Assembly: GCA_910587055.1 (NCBI GenBank)
Contig: CAJUKY010000034.1
Location: 1-10,895 of the forward strand
Direction: 5' to 3'
DNA from: Candidatus Gastranaerophilales bacterium
GTDB taxonomy: Bacteria > Cyanobacteriota > Vampirovibrionia > Gastranaerophilales > Gastranaerophilaceae
DNA length: 10,895 bases
Made by a program: the position numbers and the translations under genes. The notes under the pieces are model-generated. The model did not search any database and had not been told where the DNA came from. It was given only the letters and a program-made list of their open reading frames with translations. Numbering within the stretch: position 1 is the first letter of the stretch; each line of letters starts with the position of its first letter. Below, piece by piece: positions 1 through 4,953 of the stretch.

Positions 1-21
1 TTAATAAGTTTGTATAAGCCA

Positions 22-40
22 AGAAGATTTAAAATCTTCT
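22..40. repeat. Short AT-rich palindrome at the 3' end of the small ORF
   Basis: AGAAGATTT and AAATCTTCT form perfect 9-bp inverted arms around a single central A. The stop codon of the small minus-strand ORF (39-41) lies within its right edge. A hairpin could form with seven base pairs and a five-base loop, but no T-run follows on either strand, so it does not look like a standard intrinsic terminator. It may be a weak 3' stability structure or a protein site. Confidence 0.45.
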
Positions 41-224
41 AATCGCTTAACTTTTTTGCTTCTTTGCGAATTATAAATTGAGAATGTACTTGTTGTTCTT
101 TGGCGTTTTGAAGCTTTCGTTTCTCTCGCCTTTTTGATGTTAACATTTCAATTTTTAATGTCAAGAGTTTTTTTAAATTTGTTTTTTCTCTTTCTATTAA
201 GCTTTGAATGTTCGACATCCGCAT
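39..224 (-). CDS. Possible small basic coiled-coil protein, unknown function
   Basis: A 61-codon ORF on the same strand as ispE, starting 90 bp after the ispE stop. The product is very rich in Lys, Arg, Gln and Glu, with leucines or isoleucines at near-heptad spacing in the first 30 residues, so it is predicted to be a soluble, basic, mostly helical peptide. No signal peptide, membrane segment or family motif is recognised. The start may be the ATG at 224 or the one at 218; neither has a Shine-Dalgarno sequence. A weak promoter-like pair (TTGAAA at 257-252 and TAAATT at 235-230, minus strand) precedes it. The base composition also suits random open frame in AT-rich DNA, so this is a tentative call. 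Confidence 0.35.
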   Translation of the reverse strand: MRMSNIQSLIEREKTNLKKLLTLKIEMLTSKRREKRKLQNAKEQQVHSQFIIRKEAKKLSD

Positions 225-314
225 CTATTAATTTAAAACAAATAAAAAAAATTTCAAGCGTTTTTTTATATATTTATTACAAAATTGTTACAAAAAAAGC
301 AGCCATAAGACCGG

Positions 315-1139
315 TTAATGGGTCTCAACCACGCCATATTCAATGGTTTTCAGGTTTTCAAATATTAAATAATTTTCCTTAAGCTGTTCTTTTATTGCAG
401 GTTCCAAAAACGGTTTTAATGCAAAAAATGTGGGTCCAGACCCTGACATTTGAAAACCCAGACTATGCAAAAATCTTATATCATCATAATAAGGTAAAAG
501 TGCTGCCTCTAAATCATTCGGCAGTTCTGAAATATTCTGCATTTCATCAAACTTTTGATATGCTTCACGTGCTGAAATTTTTAAATTTTTAGGCTTAATT
601 AAGGTAACAGAAGTATCTAAAAATTTAAGCGGTTCAAGAATTTCGCCCCTCCCCCTGCAGAGTTTTCTGCCGCCTTGCATACAAAAATTTAAATCAGAAC
701 CTAATTTTTGAAGCAAAACATCAATTTTTTCAGAACAAATCGGTTCATTGAAAATTTTATTCAAGCCAAAAATTACTCCTGATGCATTTGTGGAACCTCC
801 TGCAAGACCGGCGCAGACAGGGATATTTTTTTCTATATAAATATTCACTTCATCTAAAGAAATATCGGGGCAGCTTTCAAAAAACAATTCCGCAGCTTTG
901 TATGCAATATTTGATGAGTCATGCGGAATTTCATTTGAATTAGATGAGATATTTATTTTTGGCATGCCGGATTTTGCATCTAAAAAGCCATGCCTGTCCG
1001 ATATATTTATATCTATATAATCAAAAAGATTAATTGCAGCCATTATGCTTTCTATTGGATGAAAGCCGTCAGGGCGCTTTTTACCAACCTTAAGTGTTAA
1101 ATTTATTTTAGCCGGGGTTTTTACCCTTATTTTTTTCAT
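315..1139 (-). CDS. ispE: 4-diphosphocytidyl-2-C-methyl-D-erythritol kinase
   Basis: Cytosolic GHMP-family kinase of the MEP (non-mevalonate) isoprenoid pathway. It phosphorylates the 2-hydroxyl of CDP-methylerythritol using ATP. The 274 residues match the family's usual length. The N-terminal signature TPAKINLTL is present with catalytic Lys11, followed by KRPDGFH (substrate-binding loop). The glycine-rich ATP loop is at about 107-121 (IPVCAGLAGGSTNASG). The catalytic aspartate is probably Asp149 in GSDLNF, and the C-terminal GHMP motif MSGSGP is at 231-236. The start is only 2 bp after the rsmA stop, with an AAGGA ribosome-binding site inside the end of rsmA, so the two are probably co-transcribed and translationally coupled. 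An rsmA-ispE neighbourhood is common in bacteria. GSDLNFC differs from the more usual GADVPFC, but the key Asp is kept. Confidence 0.95.
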   Translation of the reverse strand: MKKIRVKTPAKINLTLKVGKKRPDGFHPIESIMAAINLFDYIDINISDRHGFLDAKSGMPKINISSNSNEIPHDSSNIAYKAAELFFESCPDISLDEVNIYIEKNIPVCAGLAGGSTNASGVIFGLNKIFNEPICSEKIDVLLQKLGSDLNFCMQGGRKLCRGRGEILEPLKFLDTSVTLIKPKNLKISAREAYQKFDEMQNISELPNDLEAALLPYYDDIRFLHSLGFQMSGSGPTFFALKPFLEPAIKEQLKENYLIFENLKTIEYGVVETH

Positions 1140-1141
1140 AT

Positions 1142-1633
1142 TTAATCCTTTTTATTTACTTTAATAGGGTTGAAAAGCTGTTTAATATCGGTTATACTAA
1201 TGGTAGCAGCACCTGTTGAATCGAGTAATCCCTCTTTTGAGGAAACCTCACTGATTCCGGGTGTTGTTTTTATATTTTTAATTTTATGTCCTGCATACAT
1301 ATAAAAGGCATTTTGTATTCTGGGAATATCTATGCTTATTTCAACACCGTAAATTTTATCATTATAGATAAAAGCGTTGTAATAAATTTCTTGTCCGGAT
1401 ACTCTGTTCTTATGTTTTGCATCAACATTTTTAATAGTACCAAATAATGCATTTTCTAAAAGCTCTTTTAATTTTGAATACGATTCCCTTCTGGCATCTT
1501 TTCTACCGGCATCTTTTAATGAGCGGTTAATGCTTGATTTACTAAACTGTACCTTTCTGCCGTTTGATTTTATTTCAATCACACCAAGCAAAGATAAATT
1601 TTCTAAAATCCAATCTTTCAACTGCACCATTTT
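1142..1633 (-). other. C-terminal LPD3/BECR-like domain and tail fused to RsmA
   Basis: These codons encode RsmA residues 330-492. In order they show a helix with QLKDWILENL (333-342), a short strand pair ending in GRKVQFSKSSINRSL (354-368), a helix KLKELLENALF (383-393), a strand with YYNAFIYNDKIYGVEISI (413-430), and FYMYAGHKI (439-447). From memory, this order (DW helix, F-S-x-x-S-I motif, L-x-x-L-I/L-x-x-A helix, then a Y-x-V strand) is that of the large polyvalent protein-associated domain 3 and related Barnase-EndoU-ColicinE5/D-RelE-like domains in phage MuF and helicase/primase polyproteins. The tail also resembles those that end such polyproteins. No profile search was possible. Confidence 0.6.
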
Positions 1634-2620
1634 TTCAAAATTCGGCACAGACCCGGCTTCAAGCTTTATCGGAACAATGTTTTTTTTTACGGCATGCCCT
1701 GAAACTTGAACCCCTGAATCTCGAGCTCCCGAGTTTTGAACCTCTTCAAGTGCTTTGGAGAGTGCGCAAAAATCTTGAATTGAAAGTTTTTCACCCCTTG
1801 TTTGAATATCTATGCCGCATGCTTTAAGCGCATCTTCAACATTTAAAAATCCTGCATTTTGAAGCGAATTTTTAATATTTTTCCTTCTTTGAAGAAAGGC
1901 CGCCTTTATTGTGCGCCTTAAAAGAGGTGTAATTTCACATTTAGGTTTATTGTTGATTTTTATTTTTACTATGGCGCTGTCTACTTTAGGAGAAGGATAA
2001 AAACACTTTTTTGAAACATTTTTTATAATACTGCAATCTGCCCAGAATTGAGATAAAATCGAAAGCATGCCGTATTCTTTATTTTGCGCGCCGTTATCTG
2101 CAACAATTCTTCTTGCCACTTCATACTGCACCATCAGTATTATTTCATCAATCATTAAGCGGTTTTTATTGTTTATTTCATCAATCTCGCCAAGAAGATG
2201 TGCAATAATGGGAGATGTTATATAATAGGGGATATTTGCCACAATCTTTATCTTTTTGTTCCGAAGTTTTTCTTCTTTAAAAATATCCTCAAGATTTGTT
2301 TTTAAAATATCATTATGAATTAAGGTAAAATTCCCGCATCCGCCAAGATTTTTTTCTAAAACCCCGACCGCATCTTCATCCAGCTCCACCGCAGTAACTT
2401 TTTTTGCTGTTTTAACAAGCTTTTCCGTTACAAAACCAACCCCGGGGCCTATTTCAAGCACAACATCATCTTCTTTAACATTTGAAACAATCGTATTTAT
2501 AATTTCAGGGTTTATTAAAAAATTCTGTCCCAAACGTTTTTTTGTTCTGAATTTTTTAGCCCTTTGTATGTAAAAAGCACATGACAGTTCTTTTGAGATA
2601 GTTTCTTCCATAAAAAGCAT
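1142..2620 (-). CDS. rsmA: 16S rRNA dimethyladenosine transferase RsmA with a phage-type C-terminal extension
   Basis: Residues ~20-290 are a complete RsmA/KsgA, the SAM-dependent enzyme that dimethylates the two adjacent adenines near the 3' end of 16S rRNA during 30S maturation. Visible motifs: GQNFL (31-35), SAM motif EIGPG (56-60), VELD (78-81), HND (102-104), catalytic NIPYY (129-133) and FYPSPKVDSA (207-216). RsmA is normally about 260-290 residues; this ORF has 492. After a Gly/Ser-containing linker (~291-328), residues ~330-450 resemble the LPD3/BECR-nuclease-like domain of phage polyvalent proteins, followed by a tail (~451-492) containing SITDIKQLFNP. The ORF is continuous, with no sign of a frameshift. 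The start is ATG 2620 or, more likely, ATG 2611; neither has a Shine-Dalgarno sequence. ispE follows after 2 bp. The methyltransferase call is firm; the role of the extension is unknown. Confidence 0.93.
   Translation of the reverse strand: MLFMEETISKELSCAFYIQRAKKFRTKKRLGQNFLINPEIINTIVSNVKEDDVVLEIGPGVGFVTEKLVKTAKKVTAVELDEDAVGVLEKNLGGCGNFTLIHNDILKTNLEDIFKEEKLRNKKIKIVANIPYYITSPIIAHLLGEIDEINNKNRLMIDEIILMVQYEVARRIVADNGAQNKEYGMLSILSQFWADCSIIKNVSKKCFYPSPKVDSAIVKIKINNKPKCEITPLLRRTIKAAFLQRRKNIKNSLQNAGFLNVEDALKACGIDIQTRGEKLSIQDFCALSKALEEVQNSGARDSGVQVSGHAVKKNIVPIKLEAGSVPNFEKMVQLKDWILENLSLLGVIEIKSNGRKVQFSKSSINRSLKDAGRKDARRESYSKLKELLENALFGTIKNVDAKHKNRVSGQEIYYNAFIYNDKIYGVEISIDIPRIQNAFYMYAGHKIKNIKTTPGISEVSSKEGLLDSTGAATISITDIKQLFNPIKVNKKD
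1146..1150 (-). promoter_or_regulatory. Ribosome-binding site of ispE inside the rsmA 3' end
   Basis: On the minus strand AAGGA lies six bases before the ispE ATG and overlaps the last sense codons of rsmA. This supports the ATG at 1139 as the start and implies translational coupling to the upstream fused rsmA gene. Confidence 0.75.
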
Positions 2621-2627
2621 TATAGCA
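2619..2627 (-). promoter_or_regulatory. Extended -10 promoter element of rsmA
   Basis: On the minus strand, TGCTATAAT is a perfect extended -10 (TGnTATAAT). It overlaps the upstream ATG at 2620 and ends 7 bases before the ATG at 2611. If used, transcription would begin about at the second ATG, giving a leaderless message and favouring 2611 as the start. No good -35 was found. In AT-rich DNA such matches also occur by chance. Confidence 0.4.
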
Positions 2628-2737
2628 AAAATAATTCTTTTCAGACATTATTAATAAAGAGCCGAATACTCGTTTATAAACATCCAAAATTCCCCGTCTG
2701 TCTTATCCTGTGCGGCAAAAATTTAAAATAAGTTTTA

Positions 2738-2746
2738 TGGTAATAT
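2738..2746 (+). promoter_or_regulatory. Extended -10 promoter element of gshA
   Basis: TGGTAATAT matches TGnTATAAT with only the hexamer's third and fifth positions altered, and TATAAA overlaps it at 2744-2749. It ends 7 bases before the gshA ATG at 2754, so the transcript would begin at or next to the start codon. There is no Shine-Dalgarno sequence, which agrees with a leaderless message. The remaining 2628-2737 shows no other clear motif. Confidence 0.4.
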
Positions 2747-2753
2747 AAATGCT

Positions 2754-4103
2754 ATGCAAAATATTTTAAATAAAGAACAAAATGAAATTTTAAAAATATT
2801 AAATCTCCCTACAACAAAAGCGGAAATTAAAGATTATTATATACAAAACTGCAAAAAAAATGTTTTAAAAACAGGCCTTGAATACGAAAGAGTATCTCTT
2901 GATTCAAGAACTCTGGAAACTGCAAAATATCAACTTTTATCAGAAATCATTAAAAATTTTGCACTTATGAATGAATGGGAATTAATAATTGATTCAGATA
3001 TTGTTATAGGCGCAAAAGACGGCTTTAATTCCGTTTCTCTGGAGCCGGGCGGGCAGTTTGAAATAAGTCTGGAGCCGAAAGAAAACCTTAATGACATCTT
3101 AGAAAACATTAATCACTATACAAGACAGATTGATAAGCTTGGCGAATATTATAATGTTTCGTTTTTAAATACCGGAATTAACCCGAAAAACACATACCCG
3201 GACATTGAAATTGTTAAAAAACAAAGGTACGAAATAATGGCAGAATATCTGCCGAGAACAGGAAAGCTTGCACCTGTTATGATGAGAGAAACAGCAGGCG
3301 TGCAGGCAAATTTTGATTATACATCGGAAGAAGATGCTATTCTAAAATTAAAAACGGCTGCATATATCAGCCCGTTTATAACCGGATTTTATGCAAACAG
3401 TCCGATAAGAGATAATAAATTAAGTGATTATAAAAGCTTTAGGGCACTTGCATGGAAATACACAGGCTCGGACAGATGCAATTTATTTTATAAAAACCTT
3501 GTAAATTCAAGAATGGGGCAGGGCTTTGAAGATTATACAGATGCAGTTCTTGATGTGCCGATGCTGTATATCGTAAGAAACAAAAGAATGATTGAATTAA
3601 ACGGTTCAATTACATTCAGAGAATTTATGCAAAGAGGATATATGGAATATTCCGCCTCTTTAAATGATTATATCCTGCACTCAAGCCTGACTTTTCCGGA
3701 TATAAGGCTTAAAAACTGTTTGGAAGTCAGAAATCAGGACAGTCAAAATATTATGGGTGCGCTTTCAGTCTGCGCTTTATATAAAGGGATTTTATATTCT
3801 AAAGATGCAATGTATGAAATTATGGAATTTTTAAAACCTCTAAACCATAATGATCTTGAAACATACGGTATGAACAGCGCAAAATACGGCGTTGATTATA
3901 TGGCGGACAAATTAAAAATGACAGCAGCGGACGCTGCACGCAGAATTTTTGAAATTTCAAGAAAATATTTACCTGATACAGAAAAGGATTTTCTTGATAA
4001 GCCCATCTGGCTTTTAAAAAACAGAAAATGCGCAGCGGATATTATTTTGGAAAAAGGCATAAAAGATGCTGATTCACTGTATAGGTATTTGAAAAATTTC
4101 TAA
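2754..4103 (+). CDS. gshA: Glutamate-cysteine ligase, GCS2 (plant/proteobacterial) type
   Basis: Cytosolic ATP-dependent ligase joining L-glutamate (gamma-carboxyl) to L-cysteine, the first step of glutathione synthesis. The 449 residues fit the GCS2 family. Motifs in order: GLEYE (41-45), SLEPGGQFEIS (95-105), TGINP (140-144), KQRYEIM (156-162), MMRETAGVQANFDY (176-189), FYANSPI (212-218) and EVRNQD (324-329), where relatives usually have E-x-R-x-x-D. No glutathione synthetase gene is in the window; a homologous EgtA-like use of gamma-glutamylcysteine cannot be excluded. The start at 2754 has no Shine-Dalgarno sequence and sits just after an extended -10 box. The final 49 codons are duplicated downstream (4711-4858). 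It converges on the XRE gene, with only 11 bp between stop codons. Confidence 0.9.
   Translation: MQNILNKEQNEILKILNLPTTKAEIKDYYIQNCKKNVLKTGLEYERVSLDSRTLETAKYQLLSEIIKNFALMNEWELIIDSDIVIGAKDGFNSVSLEPGGQFEISLEPKENLNDILENINHYTRQIDKLGEYYNVSFLNTGINPKNTYPDIEIVKKQRYEIMAEYLPRTGKLAPVMMRETAGVQANFDYTSEEDAILKLKTAAYISPFITGFYANSPIRDNKLSDYKSFRALAWKYTGSDRCNLFYKNLVNSRMGQGFEDYTDAVLDVPMLYIVRNKRMIELNGSITFREFMQRGYMEYSASLNDYILHSSLTFPDIRLKNCLEVRNQDSQNIMGALSVCALYKGILYSKDAMYEIMEFLKPLNHNDLETYGMNSAKYGVDYMADKLKMTAADAARRIFEISRKYLPDTEKDFLDKPIWLLKNRKCAADIILEKGIKDADSLYRYLKNF
3948..4095 (+). repeat. Direct repeat copy 1 (3' end of gshA)
   Basis: This 148-bp segment encodes gshA residues 399-447. It recurs at 4711-4858 with seven base differences and no gaps (about 95% identity). 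Six differences are synonymous in the gshA frame; one changes Ala427 to Thr in copy 2. Homology stops sharply at both ends: before TTTGAAATTTC on the left and after TTTGAAAA on the right, just short of the stop codon. Confidence 0.95.
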
Positions 4104-4114
4104 ATTGTAAAATA

Positions 4115-4474
4115 TCAAATAATTTTTTCTGAAATAATATAGTTAATTAGTTTTGAAATTTTTTCAAGCTCATCATTATTTAATTTTTCTAACACCAGAT
4201 TAATTTTATCAATATTTTCTTTTACTGACGAATTTTTATTCGCTTGTTTTGTTTCAAATAATACACAGGGTAGAACTTCAAAAACATTACACATTTTTGC
4301 CAGCATATCACAGGAAATAAATATCTTTCCGTTTTCAAGCTGGGCAATATGAGAAGAATTTGAACCAACCATATCGGCCAGCACTTCTTGAGTGAGTTTT
4401 AGCTCTTTTCTGTATTTTTTAATATTTTTGCCAAGAGAAACTTTGATATCTTTAATATCCATACAATAAAACAT
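4115..4474 (-). CDS. Small XRE-family (Cro/CI-type) transcriptional regulator A
   Basis: 119 residues. A helix-turn-helix domain lies at ~15-73, with the typical core LTQEVLADMVGSNSSHIAQ (27-45) followed by LENGK. A short helical C-terminal segment (~85-119, rich in Leu/Ile/Lys/Glu) probably mediates dimerisation. It is a predicted sequence-specific DNA-binding protein. The start may be the ATG at 4474 or 4462; neither has a clear Shine-Dalgarno sequence. It is antisense to gshA and divergent from the 80-codon ORF, and lies between two direct copies of the gshA 3' end, so it may be cargo of an inserted segment. The 152-bp upstream region holds paired repeats that could be its operators, suggesting autoregulation and control of the 80-codon ORF. 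It shares size and layout with the XRE protein at 8765-9076, though their sequences differ. Confidence 0.85.
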   Translation of the reverse strand: MFYCMDIKDIKVSLGKNIKKYRKELKLTQEVLADMVGSNSSHIAQLENGKIFISCDMLAKMCNVFEVLPCVLFETKQANKNSSVKENIDKINLVLEKLNNDELEKISKLINYIISEKII

Positions 4475-4504
4475 AATTGCATTCTTTGATATTCACAATT
4501 GCAT
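4475..4504. promoter_or_regulatory. Spaced direct repeat AATTGCAT upstream of XRE regulator A
   Basis: AATTGCAT occurs at 4475-4482 and 4497-4504, 22 bp apart (about two helical turns), immediately upstream of the XRE start codon. The spacing suits cooperative binding on one face of the helix, as in autoregulated repressors. This is an inference; no binding data. Confidence 0.35.
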
Positions 4505-4516
4505 ATTACTAAAATT

Positions 4517-4533
4517 TCTTAGCAATACTAAGA
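4517..4533. promoter_or_regulatory. Inverted repeat in the divergent XRE A / 80-codon ORF region
   Basis: TCTTAG-CAATA-CTAAGA is a perfect 6+5+6 dyad. A related half site, ACTAA, lies at 4507-4511. It is in the intergenic region between regulator A and the small plus-strand ORF, about 95 bp before the latter's ATG. Candidate operator for regulator A; it could also be a small hairpin. Confidence 0.35.
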
Positions 4534-4615
4534 TTATTCTTTCGGGTAATATGTTTTTAATTCCAGTCACAATAATATAAAAGCATAAAAGTTATCAATA
4601 AATAAAGAAGATAGG

Positions 4616-4620
4616 AAGGA
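4616..4620 (+). promoter_or_regulatory. Strong ribosome-binding site of the 80-codon ORF
   Basis: AGGAAGGA (4613-4620) contains two overlapping Shine-Dalgarno-like cores, with AAGGA six bases before the ATG at 4627. It is stronger than the sites of gshA, rsmA or the kinase gene and argues that this short ORF is translated. Confidence 0.7.
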
Positions 4621-4626
4621 AAAACA

Positions 4627-4869
4627 ATGAATTTAAAATGTACAATTGATTTTGAAGCTTTATCAAAAACATATCATCTCGAGAAATTGAATTTTAAAAG
4701 TACTGATTTATTTGAAATTTCAAGAAAATATTTGCCCGATACGGAAAAAGATTTCCTTGATAAGCCCATCTGGCTTTTAAAAAACAGAAAATGCACAGCA
4801 GATATTATTTTGGAAAAAGGCATAAAAGATGCTGATTCACTGTATAGGTATTTGAAAACAAATAACTGA
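4627..4869 (+). CDS. 80-residue protein: new N-terminus joined to a copy of the GshA C-terminus
   Basis: Residues 1-28 are unlike anything else in the window and match no family I recognise. Residues 29-77 are almost identical to GshA 399-447 (one Ala-to-Thr change), after which the ORF ends with a different tail (TNN instead of NF). It lacks every catalytic motif of the ligase, so it cannot be an active enzyme. Two readings fit: a displaced 3' fragment of gshA left by insertion of the XRE-bearing segment, now fused to upstream codons; or a retained small protein. The strong ribosome-binding site and the excess of synonymous differences (6 of 7) favour an open, possibly selected frame, though a divergent incoming allele would give the same pattern. 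It is divergent from regulator A and 84 bp before the kinase operon. Confidence 0.55.
   Translation: MNLKCTIDFEALSKTYHLEKLNFKSTDLFEISRKYLPDTEKDFLDKPIWLLKNRKCTADIILEKGIKDADSLYRYLKTNN
4711..4858 (+). repeat. Direct repeat copy 2 (duplicated gshA 3' end)
   Basis: Ungapped partner of 3948-4095, offset by 763 bp, in the same orientation and in frame within the 80-codon ORF. Seven differences, six of them at third codon positions. The last 58 bp are identical between the copies. Confidence 0.95.
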
Positions 4870-4904
4870 CAAACAAATTTTCTTTAAGAAATTGTAAAAA
4901 TGAG

Positions 4905-4918
4905 GCATGGAGCATGGA
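4905..4918 (+). repeat. Tandem heptamer GCATGGA x2 upstream of the kinase operon
   Basis: Two perfect adjacent copies of GCATGGA lie 35 bp before the kinase start codon. They could be a regulator site or a small slippage-prone repeat. They also create two out-of-frame ATGs in the leader region. Confidence 0.5.
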
Positions 4919-4922
4919 TATT

Positions 4923-4931
4923 TGATAAAAT
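4923..4931 (+). promoter_or_regulatory. Possible extended -10 element of the kinase operon
   Basis: TGATAAAAT matches TGnTATAAT at all but one hexamer position. Transcription would start near 4938, just before the AGGA of a weak ribosome-binding site (4940-4943) that precedes the ATG at 4954. No good -35 is visible. Confidence 0.3.
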
Positions 4932-4953
4932 CTTTTATTAGGACACGGATTTT

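Larger units (their letters stand above)
4096..4710. other. Candidate inserted segment between gshA 3' repeats
   Basis: About 615 bp bounded by the two direct copies of the gshA 3' end. It carries the XRE gene, its upstream repeats, the strong ribosome-binding site and the first 28 codons of the 80-codon ORF. Direct duplication of a gene's 3' end around foreign-looking DNA is what integration at a gene terminus leaves behind. No integrase or transposase is present, so if mobile it would need help from elsewhere. A tandem duplication followed by deletion is the alternative. Confidence 0.3.

Noticed and set aside
22..40. Palindrome as an intrinsic terminator
   Set aside because: No T-run follows on either strand and the stem is AT-rich.
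245..267. A-run/T-run hairpin as an ispE terminator
   Set aside because: The stem would be only A-U pairs around CGCTTGAA with no GC core, and the small ORF's promoter-like elements overlap it. Not distinguishable from AT-rich background.
134..382. Plus-strand ORF with a hydrophobic, signal-peptide-like N-terminus
   Set aside because: It overlaps the end of ispE and the small minus-strand ORF. Its hydrophobicity comes from reading T-rich complement of Lys-rich codons, and it has no ribosome-binding site.
1564..1827. Plus-strand ORF inside rsmA
   Set aside because: Shadow frame opposite the rsmA linker and 3' part of the methyltransferase; rsmA motifs are clear on the other strand.
4914..4925. 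Three-codon upstream ORF before the kinase
   Set aside because: The ATG arises from the tandem heptamer and has no convincing ribosome-binding site; a chance occurrence is more likely.
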